From assembly GCA_002633275.1 (NCBI GenBank), contig NWBO01000158.1, forward strand, positions 62,001 through 126,000: a stretch of 64,000 nucleotides of DNA, in the 5' to 3' direction. This stretch comes from Bacteroidales bacterium Phil12 (lineage in GTDB: Bacteria; Bacteroidota; Bacteroidia; Bacteroidales; P3). Position 1 is the stretch's first letter. The number at the start of each line of letters is the position of its first letter. Both the position numbers and the translations under genes were made by a program. The notes beneath the pieces are model-generated. The model was given only the letters and a program-made list of their open reading frames with translations, was not told where the DNA came from and searched no databases. Below are positions 54,573-63,969 of this stretch, piece after piece.

Positions 54573-56108
54573 TTATCCTTCAATATTTTTGATAACGTCC
54601 AAAACGCTGCCGTCTCTATTCATTACAACACCTACAACCTTGTCGCCAAATGGTAAAGGATCGGCATCGCCTATGATAGATTTGGCTTTCTTAGCAAGGT
54701 CATGAATATCTACGATGTTCAAACCGGCTTTCTTCAATCTTTCTGCTATCTCAGGACGGCGAGGATTTACAGCAATACCATATTCGGTAACTATAACATC
54801 TACGCTTGACCCCGGAGTGATTAAAGTTGTAACTTCATCGACAACGCAAGGTATTCTACCTCTTAACAATGGGCAAACAATGATTGACAAAGCAGCATCT
54901 TCCGCCGTATCTTGGTGTCCGCCTATTGCTCCACGGATAATTCCGTCAGAACCCACCAATACATTAACATTGAAATTAACATCAACTTCCAATGCACTCA
55001 AAATAACCATATCCAAATAGTGTGTTGCACTACCTTGTTCGTCTTTACTTGCGTATTCGTTGGCAGATGCTTCTTTGTGCATTTCGTTGTTTTTGATTGA
55101 TTCGGCAGCAACTTTATCAAAAGACTGAACATCTATAAGTTTTTCAATCAAGCCTTCTTCAAACATTTTAACCATGTGTGCTGTTATACCACCCAAAGCG
55201 TAAGAAGCCTTGATGCCTTGTTCAATCATACTTTCTCTAATGTATTTAACAGCAGCCAATGATGCTCCACCGGAACCTGTTTGAATTGAAAAACCGTCTT
55301 TGAAATAACCTCCGTTGATAATAACTTTTGCAGCCTGTTTTGCAAGAAGTATATCACGAGGATTTTTTGTATCACGTATGGCACCCGAAGCAATCTTAGA
55401 AGAATCGCCAACACTTTCAACTTCTACAACGTAATCAACATAACTTTCAGAAATAGATGCAGGAGTATTAGGATAAGCAACCAAATCATCAGTCAATATA
55501 ACCACTTTATCTGCATTTTGAGCGTCAGGTATAGCGTAACCTAACGAACCGCAAATGGATTTTGCGTTTTCACTTCTTGAAAATCCGCAAGCATTACCCA
55601 AAGCATCGGAAGAACTTGCGCCGATAAACGCAACATCTATATGTTCATCACCATTAACAATTGCACTGCCTCTGCCACCATGTGAGCGGAAGATTACAGG
55701 CTCTTTCATAAGTCCCTTTGATATTGCGTCAGCCAACTTACCTCTCATACCGGAAGTTGATATAGATGTAATCACACCGTTTTTAATGTGTTCGATAAGT
55801 GGCTCATGAACATCTTGCAAAGAAGAAGCCGCAAGACGAAGATTTTTATATCCCATTTGGGCTAACTTATCTACAACCATATTAACCACTTTGTCGCCAC
55901 CACGGAAATGATGATGAAAACTTATGGTCATACCGTCTTTTAAGCCTGACTGTTTAATAGCCTGTTCCAAAGTAACTAATTTAGGAGATTCTTTTTGAAA
56001 ATCTTTTTTGAATGTAGTCGCTTTATTTTCTGCACCTTTATATACTTGTTTATTCATTTTGGCAGCCTGTGCCTGTATATCTGCCATTCTATCTTTCAAT
56101 GTACTCAT
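54573..56108 (-). CDS. citF: Citrate lyase alpha subunit (citrate:acetyl-ACP transferase)
   Basis: 511 residues. First half reaction of citrate lyase: exchange of the acetyl on the CitD arm for citrate. Family blocks: GMTISFHHHFRGGDKVVN near 58, GVITSISTSGMRGKL near 112, IFRSHGGRGSAI near 138, FIGASSSDALGNACGFS near 160, GSGGASLAAVKYI near 277 and GSDGIIRGAIGGHQDTAE near 388. Its stop is immediately followed (minus strand order citE then citF, one base apart), so citE and citF are coupled. Confidence 0.97.
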   Translation of the reverse strand: MSTLKDRMADIQAQAAKMNKQVYKGAENKATTFKKDFQKESPKLVTLEQAIKQSGLKDGMTISFHHHFRGGDKVVNMVVDKLAQMGYKNLRLAASSLQDVHEPLIEHIKNGVITSISTSGMRGKLADAISKGLMKEPVIFRSHGGRGSAIVNGDEHIDVAFIGASSSDALGNACGFSRSENAKSICGSLGYAIPDAQNADKVVILTDDLVAYPNTPASISESYVDYVVEVESVGDSSKIASGAIRDTKNPRDILLAKQAAKVIINGGYFKDGFSIQTGSGGASLAAVKYIRESMIEQGIKASYALGGITAHMVKMFEEGLIEKLIDVQSFDKVAAESIKNNEMHKEASANEYASKDEQGSATHYLDMVILSALEVDVNFNVNVLVGSDGIIRGAIGGHQDTAEDAALSIIVCPLLRGRIPCVVDEVTTLITPGSSVDVIVTEYGIAVNPRRPEIAERLKKAGLNIVDIHDLAKKAKSIIGDADPLPFGDKVVGVVMNRDGSVLDVIKNIEG

Positions 56109-56109
56109 T

Positions 56110-56997
56110 TTACAGCTCCTCCTTTGTTATAACACCTGCTGCCAATGCAAGTTCTATTGTATGTTCCGCTCTGATAACTACCGGTTTATCAACCATTTTT
56201 CCATTTACGGCTATAACGCCCGAACCTTTTGCTTGCGCTTCTTTAATTGCTGCAACAATAGTTTTTGCTTTCTCAATTTCTTTTTCAGTCGGGGTGAATA
56301 CCTCGTTTATTATCTCTATTTGACGAGGGTTGATAATACTCTTGCCGTCAAATCCCAAACGTTTGATAAGTTCAACTTCCTTACGGAATGTTTCCATATC
56401 GTTAAGGTTTGAATAAACCGTATCCAAAGCGTATATACCTGCTGCACGAGCGGCAACAACGATTGTTTGACGAGCCAACAACAATTCATCTCCCGAAGGT
56501 GTTCTTTGTGCTTTTAGATTTGCACAATAGTCTTCTGCGCCTAATGCAATACCCATCATTCTTTTTGATGCTGTGGCTATTGCGTATGCGTTGATGATAC
56601 CTTTGGTTGATTCGATGGCAGCCATTATCTGTGTTCTGCCCAAGCAACCTATTTCTTTTTCTACTTTTTCTATTTCGGCTTCCAACTCTTGTACTTCTTC
56701 GGCAGTCTCAGTCTTAGGCATACGTATTACATGTACGCCGGCCTTGACAACTGCTTCGACATCTTTCTTACCATACGGAGTGGAAAGCGGATTAACCCTG
56801 ACAATCATCTCAATATTGCCGTAATCAATAGTCTTTAACGCATTATGCACCAATAAACGGGCTGCATCTTTTTCTGCCATTGTTACGGAATCTTCCAAGT
56901 CAAGCATTATAGAGTCAGGAGCGTAAATCATAGCGTCTGACATCATTGCGGGATTGTTACCCGGCACGAACATCATTGTTCTTCTTAATCTCTGCAT
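56110..56997 (-). CDS. citE: Citrate lyase beta subunit (citryl-ACP lyase)
   Basis: 295 residues, HpcH/HpaI aldolase-like fold. Splits citryl-ACP into oxaloacetate and acetyl-ACP. RRTMMFVPGNNPAMM at the start, SIMLDLEDSVTMAEKDAAR near 29 (metal ligands), RVNPLSTPYG near 63, AAIESTKGIINAYAI near 125, LGAEDYCANL near 150 and GKSIINPRQIEIIN near 225. Confidence 0.97.
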   Translation of the reverse strand: MQRLRRTMMFVPGNNPAMMSDAMIYAPDSIMLDLEDSVTMAEKDAARLLVHNALKTIDYGNIEMIVRVNPLSTPYGKKDVEAVVKAGVHVIRMPKTETAEEVQELEAEIEKVEKEIGCLGRTQIMAAIESTKGIINAYAIATASKRMMGIALGAEDYCANLKAQRTPSGDELLLARQTIVVAARAAGIYALDTVYSNLNDMETFRKEVELIKRLGFDGKSIINPRQIEIINEVFTPTEKEIEKAKTIVAAIKEAQAKGSGVIAVNGKMVDKPVVIRAEHTIELALAAGVITKEEL

Positions 56998-57201
56998 TTT
57001 CTCATCTGATTTTTTAATTAGTAATTCATAATTGTAAGTTATTATTAATCATTTTGTAATATCACTTAACGAATGTGTGGCATTACATTAAAATTGCATC
57101 TATTTGCCAATTATTGAAACAAATCCAATATATTTTAATGTTTTTGATGATGTAATTATGATTAATCTGCTAATTATCAACTACTAATTACTAATTAATT
57201 A

Positions 57202-57483
57202 CTAATCTTTCCAAACGTCTTTGCCTGTTGCTCTAACTGCGGCTGCCGTAACTCTTGCCCTTATTGTGCAATCTAATGCGCCTTTGTCAGTTGCTTTAAT
57301 TTCTGCATCTTCAATGCCTAAACCTTGCAAAGTTTCGGTAATAACTTTTTTGATTTGACTTCCGAACTGATATTTTACAGTGGAGTCCAAATCAATCTGC
57401 ACACCTTTGTTTTTCGATGGTGCAATCTGAATGAAAATATCGCCTGATTCCAATGTTCCGGCGAATGCTTCTTTTAATTCCAT
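57202..57483 (-). CDS. citD: Citrate lyase gamma subunit (acyl carrier protein)
   Basis: 93 residues, the carrier of the phosphoribosyl-dephospho-CoA arm. FAGTLESGDIFIQIAPS at the start holds the expected modified Ser (in TLESGD); DLDSTVKYQFG and ITETLQGLGIEDAEI follow, and ALDCTIRARVTAAAVRA near the end. First gene of the citDEFX-CG run, with a promoter 106 bases upstream. The 204 bases between citD and citE contain only AT-rich sequence with short TACTAATTA repeats. Confidence 0.95.
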   Translation of the reverse strand: MELKEAFAGTLESGDIFIQIAPSKNKGVQIDLDSTVKYQFGSQIKKVITETLQGLGIEDAEIKATDKGALDCTIRARVTAAAVRATGKDVWKD

Positions 57484-57589
57484 TGCTTTGATCTACAATT
57501 TTTATGTTATTATTTATGTCTATTCACTCAACAAAATTTCCTTATCGGCGCATATTAAAACCATATGTGATACGCACCAAAAAGGAAAG

Positions 57590-57598
57590 GCAAAATTA
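57590..57598 (-). promoter_or_regulatory. -7 promoter element of the cit genes
   Basis: Minus-strand TAATTTTGC, 106 bases before the citD start. No regulator gene (citAB type) is nearby. Confidence 0.65.
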
Positions 57599-57685
57599 CA
57601 AAGATTTTTTATAATCAAATCAATAAAATCGAAAAAAGATAGAATTTATTTACAAAACACAAAGCCATTATGTCTAAACACAAAA

Positions 57686-57790
57686 ACAATATGGCTTATC
57701 GCAAAATTAGTGTTTAACACTACAAAAATAATGTTAAACATCATTCCACTAATGTTAAACACTATTTTTACAGTATCGGTTGATAAATAA
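57686..57790. repeat. 21-bp phased array, 5 units
   Basis: Units at 57686 (weak), 57707 (TTAGTGTTTAACACTACA), 57728 (ATAATGTTAAACATCATT), 57749 (CTAATGTTAAACACTATT) and 57770 (ACAGTATCGGTTGATAAA). Between the cit promoter and the alcohol dehydrogenase terminator. Confidence 0.9.
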
Positions 57791-57859
57791 TTGTATTGAG
57801 TAACACGTTTTTAGAAATTGCCTATTGTAGGAGTAAAAATATGATTGCAAACAAGAAAA

Positions 57860-57892
57860 ACAAGCGACAAACCATTTTGGAATGCCGCTTGT
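57860..57892 (-). terminator. terminator of the alcohol dehydrogenase gene
   Basis: ACAAGCG / CGCTTGT, 7 pairs, loop 19 with further partial pairing, and a T-rich tail on the minus strand (TTTTTCTTGTTTGC). Confidence 0.7.
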
Positions 57893-57921
57893 AAATTATA
57901 TACTTTGATAAAGAAAATGAA

Positions 57922-59109
57922 TTAAAGACTCTGACGCAAAATTTCTACAACATCGTTATGGTTCAATGCACTGTAATCGGTAGGATATAGTATCGTGCTT
58001 TTGGCAATTGCATCGAGCATATCTTCTTTTACTCCCAATTCGGCGGAGTGCATAACAAGACCTATTTCGTTCATCCATTTTTCCAAACAAGCAATACCTT
58101 CCAAAGCTATTTGTTTATCGTCTTTGCCGTCTTGTTTTACGTTCCAAACATTTAATGCAAAACGTTTGAATTTATCCATACCTTTGTTATTGTTGTTGCT
58201 GATAATATCGATAACATATTTATAATAAGGAATAGAAACAGCCGACAAAGTCATACCATGTGTTGCGTTTGTATGAGCGCCGATAGCCTGTCCAATCATA
58301 TGAACAATCCAATCTCCGTTTTTACCTTTCTTCAAAAGAGTATTCAACGCCCAAGTCGCAATCCACATAATATTGCTTCGAGCTTCATAGTCTTTCGGAT
58401 TTTCAACTGCAATCAAAGAACTGTGAATTAATGAGCGCATAAGACCTTCTGCAAGGTAATCCGTCGTGTTATCATCGAAATTAGAGAAATATTGCTCCAT
58501 AATGTGGCTCATTATATCAAAGAAGCCTGCTACCATTTGGTATTGAGGAACAGTAAATGTGTATTCAGGGTTAAGTATAGTGAATTTAGGGAATAGTCTA
58601 TCGTCAAAAACTTTACCTATTTTCAATTTTTCTTCATGGTTGGTTATAACCGAGCCGCCATTCATTTCGCTACCAGTTCCCACCATTGTCAAAATACTTG
58701 CAACAGGTATAATTTTACAAGTAGGGTCTTTTTGCTCCAAAAAATAAGTCTTCCAAGCGTCTGTTTCACAATAAGCCGAAGCAGCCACACCCTTTGCGTA
58801 GTCAATAACACTTCCTCCTCCGACGGCAAGTATTAAATCAACATTGTTATCCTTTGCCATTTTTGCACCTTCATACAATTTTTCAACAGTAGGATTGCTC
58901 ATAACACCACTGTCTTCTATGATTGTCTTGCTTTCGGATTTAAGAATATCAACAACTTTGTCGTAAATTCCGTTGGTTTTTATTGAACCGCTGCCATACG
59001 AGAGCATTATCGTTTTACCATAATTTTTAAGTTCGTCTTTAAGAAAATTAAGACTTTCATTACCGAAATACAATTTGGTTGGGTTTGAATATTTGAAATT
59101 TCCTAACAT
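57922..59109 (-). CDS. Iron-containing alcohol dehydrogenase (BDH/YqhD-like)
   Basis: 395 residues, group III dehydrogenase. NAD(P)-binding block LAVGGGSVIDYAKGVA near 94; metal-binding residues in GFFDIMSHIMEQYF near 195 (Asp, His) and GQAIGAHTNATHGMTLS near 265 (two His). The absence of extra domains and the length point to a butanol dehydrogenase/YqhD type that reduces aldehydes with NADPH. It would dispose of reducing equivalents in fermentation. Divergent from ilvE. Confidence 0.92.
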   Translation of the reverse strand: MLGNFKYSNPTKLYFGNESLNFLKDELKNYGKTIMLSYGSGSIKTNGIYDKVVDILKSESKTIIEDSGVMSNPTVEKLYEGAKMAKDNNVDLILAVGGGSVIDYAKGVAASAYCETDAWKTYFLEQKDPTCKIIPVASILTMVGTGSEMNGGSVITNHEEKLKIGKVFDDRLFPKFTILNPEYTFTVPQYQMVAGFFDIMSHIMEQYFSNFDDNTTDYLAEGLMRSLIHSSLIAVENPKDYEARSNIMWIATWALNTLLKKGKNGDWIVHMIGQAIGAHTNATHGMTLSAVSIPYYKYVIDIISNNNNKGMDKFKRFALNVWNVKQDGKDDKQIALEGIACLEKWMNEIGLVMHSAELGVKEDMLDAIAKSTILYPTDYSALNHNDVVEILRQSL

Positions 59110-59319
59110 AACGTTTATAAGTTTTAATAATTACGTCTTGTTAAACGAAAAGAATGTGGAAATATTGTTGAAAAAAATGTATTATTGAGGTAGTTATTTT
59201 TTGCAATAATATGTTTTTCTCTAATTCAATAAGACAGTTTTCTTTGCTAAAAATGAAAATAAAATGTGTTAATTTTTCAGAAAAATAACTTTTTGTGTTG
59301 CGATTTGAACAAAATGTTG

Positions 59320-59328
59320 TAGTTTTGC
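59320..59328 (+). promoter_or_regulatory. -7 promoter element of ilvE
   Basis: TAGTTTTGC, 61 bases before the ATG at 59390, with TTTG at 59292-59295 in the -33 region. Confidence 0.72.
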
Positions 59329-59389
59329 AAAAGTTTTAAGGTAAACTAATAAAGAATACAGATAAACTAACAATAAAAATAGTACAGAC

Positions 59390-60403
59390 ATGGAAAATAT
59401 AGATTGGGGTAGTTTAGGTTTTGGCTACTACAAGACTGATTACAACGTACGTTGCTATTATCGTAATGGCAAATGGGGTGAATTGGAAGTATCTTCTTCC
59501 GAAGAAATAACGATGCATATGGCTGCCACAGTTCTTCACTATGGTCAGGCTGCTTTCGAAGGAATGAAAGCATTTCGCGGTGTTGATGGAAAAATACGTA
59601 TGTTCCGTCCTTACGAAAACGCTAAACGTATGATTTCTTCTGCAAAGGGTGTTTTGATGGCAGAACCACCGGAGGAATTATTCGTTGAAGCATGTAAAAA
59701 ATGCGTTAAATTGAACGAAAAATATGTTCCACCTTACGGAAGCGGAGCTTCATTATATTTACGTCCCATATTAGTCGGAACTGGTGCGCAAGTAGGCGTT
59801 CATCCTGCAAAAGAATATTTGTTTATGGTATTTGCTTGCCCTGTCGGACCATATTTCAAAGCAGGTTTTAAGCCTGTTAAATTCCAAATAGCAAAAGATT
59901 ATGACCGTGCTGCTCCATTCGGAACAGGTAAATACAAAGTGGGTGGTAACTATGCTGCTTCATTGGTTTCCGGTGAAAGAGCTGCTAAGGAAGGTTATTC
60001 TAACTGTATTTATTTGAATGCCGCTACTCACGAATTTATCGATGAGGCAGGTGCTGCAAACTTCTTCGGTATTAAGAACAACACTTATTGCACTCCTGAA
60101 TCTTCATCTATTCTTCCTTCAATTACCAATATGTCTTTGTGTCAGATTGCCGAAGACTTGGGAATGAAAGTTGAAAGAAGAAAAATTCCTGTTGAAGAGT
60201 TGGCTTCTTTCGAGGAAGTTGCTGCTTGCGGAACTGCTGCTGTGATTTCTCCTATCAATGAAATCACTGACAGAGAAACAGGAAAAACTTACAAATGGGG
60301 TGAAGAAGCAGGTCCTGTTTGCACAAAATTGTACGACACATTGAAAGGTATTCAAGAAGGTAGAATAGAAGACAAACATTCTTGGAATGTATTTGTTGAT
60401 TAA
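59390..60403 (+). CDS. ilvE: Branched-chain amino acid aminotransferase
   Basis: PLP enzyme, fold type IV, 337 residues, last step of Val, Leu and Ile synthesis. HYGQAAFEGMKAFRG near 50, RPYENAKRM near 74, LYLRPILVGTGAQVGVHPA near 121, PLP Lys in GTGKYKVGGNYAASL near 183, ATHEFIDEAGAANFFGIK near 210 and EVAACGTAAVISPI near 281. Codon use is richer in preferred codons than in neighbours, suggesting strong expression. Ends at a good terminator. Confidence 0.96.
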   Translation: MENIDWGSLGFGYYKTDYNVRCYYRNGKWGELEVSSSEEITMHMAATVLHYGQAAFEGMKAFRGVDGKIRMFRPYENAKRMISSAKGVLMAEPPEELFVEACKKCVKLNEKYVPPYGSGASLYLRPILVGTGAQVGVHPAKEYLFMVFACPVGPYFKAGFKPVKFQIAKDYDRAAPFGTGKYKVGGNYAASLVSGERAAKEGYSNCIYLNAATHEFIDEAGAANFFGIKNNTYCTPESSSILPSITNMSLCQIAEDLGMKVERRKIPVEELASFEEVAACGTAAVISPINEITDRETGKTYKWGEEAGPVCTKLYDTLKGIQEGRIEDKHSWNVFVD

Positions 60404-60428
60404 TCATTAACCGATGAGTATAACACAT

Positions 60429-60461
60429 AAAGATTGGCAATTTATATCATTGCCAATCTTT
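60429..60461 (+). terminator. terminator of ilvE
   Basis: Perfect 12-base stem AAAGATTGGCAA / TTGCCAATCTTT, loop 9, followed by ATTTTTG. Confidence 0.88.
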
Positions 60462-60479
60462 ATTTTTGAAGTTTCTAAA

Positions 60480-60542
60480 ATGATGTTTAACACTGTTGAA
60501 ATAATTAATGAAACTAAAAAAATAGTGTTTAAAACTAATTTT
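60480..60542. repeat. 21-bp phased array, 3 units
   Basis: Units at 60480 (ATGATGTTTAACACTGTT), 60501 (ATAATTAATGAAACTAAA) and 60522 (ATAGTGTTTAAAACTAAT). Between the ilvE terminator and the glycosyltransferase gene. Confidence 0.88.
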
Positions 60543-60584
60543 CTTTTTACCACAAGAAATAAAATATAAGCAATAGTGCATAGA

Positions 60585-61739
60585 ATGAATTCAAAGCATA
60601 GAGAAACGATTACAATTGGTTTTGATGCCAAAAGGGCTGTGAGTAATACCACAGGTCTCGGGTCTTTTTCACGGACATTGATAAACGACCTGCTTAAAGA
60701 CAGCAACGATTTTGATTTTATTTTCTACGCTCCCGATTTAGGAAAAGATTATTTGCGAGAACAAATCAATAAAGACGATAGATTACAAATAAAAACAAGT
60801 AATAAAAACCTTAAAATTTTCAAAGATTATTGGCGTAGCAAGGGTATTGTCAAGGATTTGATTAAAGATAAGGTTGATATTTTTCATGGTCTTAGCGGAG
60901 AATTGCCGCAAGGTATCAAAAAAAGCGGTATTAAAAGCGTTGTAACTATTCATGATTTGATATTTTTGAGGCATTCGGAGTTTTACAATCCTATCGATGT
61001 TAAAATCTATACACATAAGTTTTTCTCCACAATCAATCAGGCGGATAAGATAATAGCAATAAGCGAATGCACGAAACGAGATATTTTGCATTATTCAGAT
61101 ATAAAAGAAGATAAAATAGATGTTATCTATCAATCGTATAACAAGATTTACTCAACGATTGTAACAAACGACCAAAAACAAGCAATAAAACAAAAATATT
61201 CATTGCCCGATAGATTTATTCTTAATGTCGGCTCTATCGAAAGGCGAAAAAACATACTCTTGGCCGTTAAGGCTTTGAGCCAATTGGACAAAAGCATTCA
61301 TCTGGTTATTGTCGGCAAAAAGACAGATTACTTAAAAGAAGTGGAGGGTTATATTGTTAAACATTCATTGGCGGATAGGGTTCATATATATCACAATATA
61401 AGCAACGAAGAACTAAGCGTTTTTTACAAGTTAGCCGAGATATTTGTTTATCCATCGATTTACGAAGGCTTTGGTGTTCCCATAATAGAGGCAATTGCTA
61501 ACGATTTACCGGTGGTTGCTTGCAAAGGCTCTTGTTTGGAAGAAGCGGGAGGGGAGTATTCTTATTATGTCGGGACAAATGATGTTATTGCGATGAGTTT
61601 GGTACTAAACACACTTTTGGATAATGAGGACAAAAGGACGTTAGCCATAAACGAAAGTAAAAAGTATATTCAAAGATTTGCCAACACCAACGCTGTCGAT
61701 AAGTATTGTAACGTCTATAATAGTCTGTGTAATCAGTAA
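60585..61739 (+). CDS. GT4-family glycosyltransferase
   Basis: 384 residues from the ATG at 60585 (a GTG three codons earlier is also in frame). Two Rossmann domains; the donor-binding domain begins FILNVGSIERRKNILLAVKA near 212, and the GT4 signature is FVYPSIYEGFGVPIIEAIA near 289-307 with the E-x7-E pair, then LPVVACKGSCLEEAGGEY. Likely transfers a sugar in cell-surface polysaccharide or LPS assembly; donor and acceptor unknown. It is not part of a polysaccharide cluster. Its stop codon lies in the first unit of a repeat array. Confidence 0.9.
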   Translation: MNSKHRETITIGFDAKRAVSNTTGLGSFSRTLINDLLKDSNDFDFIFYAPDLGKDYLREQINKDDRLQIKTSNKNLKIFKDYWRSKGIVKDLIKDKVDIFHGLSGELPQGIKKSGIKSVVTIHDLIFLRHSEFYNPIDVKIYTHKFFSTINQADKIIAISECTKRDILHYSDIKEDKIDVIYQSYNKIYSTIVTNDQKQAIKQKYSLPDRFILNVGSIERRKNILLAVKALSQLDKSIHLVIVGKKTDYLKEVEGYIVKHSLADRVHIYHNISNEELSVFYKLAEIFVYPSIYEGFGVPIIEAIANDLPVVACKGSCLEEAGGEYSYYVGTNDVIAMSLVLNTLLDNEDKRTLAINESKKYIQRFANTNAVDKYCNVYNSLCNQ

Positions 61740-61803
61740 AATAGTTTCACTGATTATTTTATTAGTTTCATTGATTATTTTATTTATCACTCTATTTAAT
61801 TTT
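61720..61803. repeat. 21-bp phased array, 4 units, overlapping a gene end
   Basis: Units at 61720 (ATAGTCTGTGTAATCAGT), 61741 (ATAGTTTCACTGATTATT), 61762 (TTAGTTTCATTGATTATT) and 61783 (weaker). The first unit supplies the final codons and TAA stop of the glycosyltransferase gene. Confidence 0.87.
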
Positions 61804-61821
61804 AGGAATATCGAAGATTTG

Positions 61822-61830
61822 TAATTTTGC
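61822..61830 (+). promoter_or_regulatory. -7 promoter element of the TrmH-family gene
   Basis: TAATTTTGC, 22 bases before the ATG at 61853. Confidence 0.73.
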
Positions 61831-61852
61831 AGATTAGAAAACAAAGTGGAGT

Positions 61853-62557
61853 ATGACATATAAAGATTTAGATATAGACAGCAAACGTAAATACTATTCA
61901 TTGCTTTGCGATATAATTACGCAAGAACGCCGATTGAACTTGGAAAAAGTCATTGATTTAAGAACCGAGCATTTTGTTCCAGTAATAGAAAACATCCATA
62001 AGTCGCAGAATGCGTCGGCAGTGTTAAGGACTTGCGATTGTTTGGGACTGCAAGAGGTAAGAGTTGTGGAAAATAATAACAAGTTCGCCGTTACGGACGA
62101 TATTTCATTAGGTGCAAACAAATGGTTAAACATCAAAAAATACAATACGTTTGAAAACAATACCAAACGTTGTTTTGATGATTTGAGAAGTGAAGGCTAC
62201 AAAATCATTGCTACAATGCCTCACGACAATGATATAAATTTGCAAGATATTGATATAACCCAAAAAACGGCAATAGTTTTCGGTAGCGAGGTCGATGGCA
62301 TATCCCAAGAGGCTATTGACAACGCCGATTGTTTTATGAAAATCCCAATGTACGGATTTACCGAAAGTTTTAATATATCCGTTTCGGCTGCAATAACCTT
62401 ACATTATCTTACCGACAAATTGCGTCAGAGCAATATACCTTGGCAATTGAGCGAAGAAAAACGCTTAAATACTTTAATCCATTGGGCATTGGAAAGCATA
62501 ACGACCAAAGATAAAATTGCAAAAGAATTATTGAATAGAGTTATAAGTGTGAAATAA
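61853..62557 (+). CDS. TrmH/SpoU-family RNA 2'-O-methyltransferase
   Basis: 234 residues. SPOUT-fold enzyme, probably tRNA Gm18 methyltransferase (TrmH) from its compact length and motif layout. Motif 1 IHKSQNASAVLRTCDCLGL near 43, motif 2 TAIVFGSEVDGISQEA near 140 and motif 3 FTESFNISVSAAITLHYL near 165. Start fixed by the short distance to the promoter. Confidence 0.91.
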   Translation: MTYKDLDIDSKRKYYSLLCDIITQERRLNLEKVIDLRTEHFVPVIENIHKSQNASAVLRTCDCLGLQEVRVVENNNKFAVTDDISLGANKWLNIKKYNTFENNTKRCFDDLRSEGYKIIATMPHDNDINLQDIDITQKTAIVFGSEVDGISQEAIDNADCFMKIPMYGFTESFNISVSAAITLHYLTDKLRQSNIPWQLSEEKRLNTLIHWALESITTKDKIAKELLNRVISVK

Positions 62558-62599
62558 AAACGTTATTCTTGCGTTCTAAGATTTCAAACAGAAAAGAAA

Positions 62600-63325
62600 A
62601 TGAAAATTAAAAGCATAATAATAGCAACTGTTTTATTGGTATTGGGCTGCTGCAAAACTGCCACAGCCCAACTATTCAAAGCCAATGTGTCGGCAGGTTT
62701 TGCTATTTCGCAGATTGACGGCGATGAACTCTATGGTTTTAAGCATTTAGGGTTCTCAGGTGGCGTTGGCGTTATGATGCCGATAATTCCCGACAAGACC
62801 GATGAGGGTTTTCAGTTATCCACCGAAATACTTCTTTCGCAACGAGGAGCGACAAACAATCATCTTACCGACCCGTTTGAATATCATTGCAATTTGACTT
62901 ATATAGATGTGCCGTTGATGATTCATTATGTGGATAAACGTGGTGGTGTTACCCTCGGTGCAGGTATTCAATACGGCAGATTGATTTCCACAAAAGAATC
63001 TTGGACACTATACGATACTATGATAAATGGTATGGATAGACCACTGAACATAAACGACCATAATTTTAAGAAGAACGATTTGTCTGTCGTTGCTGATTTT
63101 CGTTTTACGATTTGGAGAAATTTCAAATTTGATGTGCGTTGGCAGTATTCGTTATTGCCGATTAGAAAAGATGTCGGCTTTTTTAATTCGTACAATCCCG
63201 ATGATGACTATTACAAATCGTGGTATCGAGACTACAAAACACATAGTTTGACTTTCAAAATCATATATGTGTTCAACGAAGACAATGATACGTACCGCCG
63301 TACCAAGTACCGCAGAAGAAGATAA
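62600..63325 (+). CDS. Outer-membrane beta-barrel protein (PorT-like)
   Basis: 241 residues with a signal peptide ending near TATAQ (a VLGC box at about 17 could also suggest lipidation). The mature part alternates strands with aromatic ends: VSAGFAISQIDG, STEILLSQRGATN, LTYIDVPLMIHY, GGVTLGAGIQYG, FRFTIWRNFKFDVRWQYSLL and SLTFKIIYVF. The IDVPL/GAGIQYG pattern is typical of the PorT/outer-membrane barrel group of Bacteroidota. Partner and role unknown. Confidence 0.85.
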   Translation: MKIKSIIIATVLLVLGCCKTATAQLFKANVSAGFAISQIDGDELYGFKHLGFSGGVGVMMPIIPDKTDEGFQLSTEILLSQRGATNNHLTDPFEYHCNLTYIDVPLMIHYVDKRGGVTLGAGIQYGRLISTKESWTLYDTMINGMDRPLNINDHNFKKNDLSVVADFRFTIWRNFKFDVRWQYSLLPIRKDVGFFNSYNPDDDYYKSWYRDYKTHSLTFKIIYVFNEDNDTYRRTKYRRRR

Positions 63326-63408
63326 AGACAAAATTTTCTTGTTGCGTGTATAAAAATCACGTTTTTCCACTAAAATAATATTTTCAACACATAAAGACGA
63401 CAACAATA

Positions 63409-63876
63409 ATGATTACCGCTTTATTTCCCGGCTCGTTTGACCCCGTAACCAAGGGACACGAATCCATAGTAAAGAAAGCCCTGCCTATGTTCGACAAGAT
63501 AATTGTGGCAATAGGCGAGAATACGATGAAAAAGAACTCTATGTTTTCATTGGAACAGCGATTACAGTGGTTGAAAGACACTTTTGGAAACTATGACAAG
63601 GTGCTGATAGATTCGTATTCGTGTTTGACAACGGATTATTGCAAAGCGAAAAATGTGAAATATATATTAAGAGGTTTGAGAGACACGGCGGATTTTCAGT
63701 ATGAGAAAAACATAGCCGATGTGAATACAATGCTTGATTCGGAGATTGAAACGGTTTTTTTGCTTGCCGATAAGCAAGAAACAAATATATCGTCTTCGGT
63801 TGTAAGAGAGATGTTGCTATTTGGCAAAGATGTCAAAGAATTTATTCCAAAGGGAGTAATTATTCCTCATAAATAA
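63409..63876 (+). CDS. coaD: Phosphopantetheine adenylyltransferase
   Basis: 155 residues, fourth step of coenzyme A synthesis. ALFPGSFDPVTKGHESIV at the start (the T/HxGH nucleotide-binding motif is T-K-G-H here), YILRGLRDTADFQYE near 84 and ISSSVVREM near 127 are conserved. 83 bases after the outer-membrane barrel gene, possibly in the same transcript. Confidence 0.96.
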   Translation: MITALFPGSFDPVTKGHESIVKKALPMFDKIIVAIGENTMKKNSMFSLEQRLQWLKDTFGNYDKVLIDSYSCLTTDYCKAKNVKYILRGLRDTADFQYEKNIADVNTMLDSEIETVFLLADKQETNISSSVVREMLLFGKDVKEFIPKGVIIPHK

Positions 63877-63906
63877 GTCATAAAATTTTTACGACTTATT
63901 AGAAAA

Positions 63907-63969
63907 TTAGTGTTAAACATCAGCAAAATAATGTGAGAAACTATTTTATTAGTGTTTAACACTAATTTT
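63907..63969. repeat. 21-bp phased array, 3 units
   Basis: Units at 63907 (TTAGTGTTAAACATCAGC), 63928 (ATAATGTGAGAAACTATT) and 63949 (TTAGTGTTTAACACTAAT, a 17-base palindrome core with one centre base). A weak hairpin AATAAGTC / GACTTATT (63872-63900) precedes it. It may continue past the window end. Confidence 0.88.

Noticed and set aside
57001-57201. Array or small gene between citE and citD
   Set aside because: Only short TACTAATTA repeats without a 21-base phase and no frame with a domain; I see nothing firm there.
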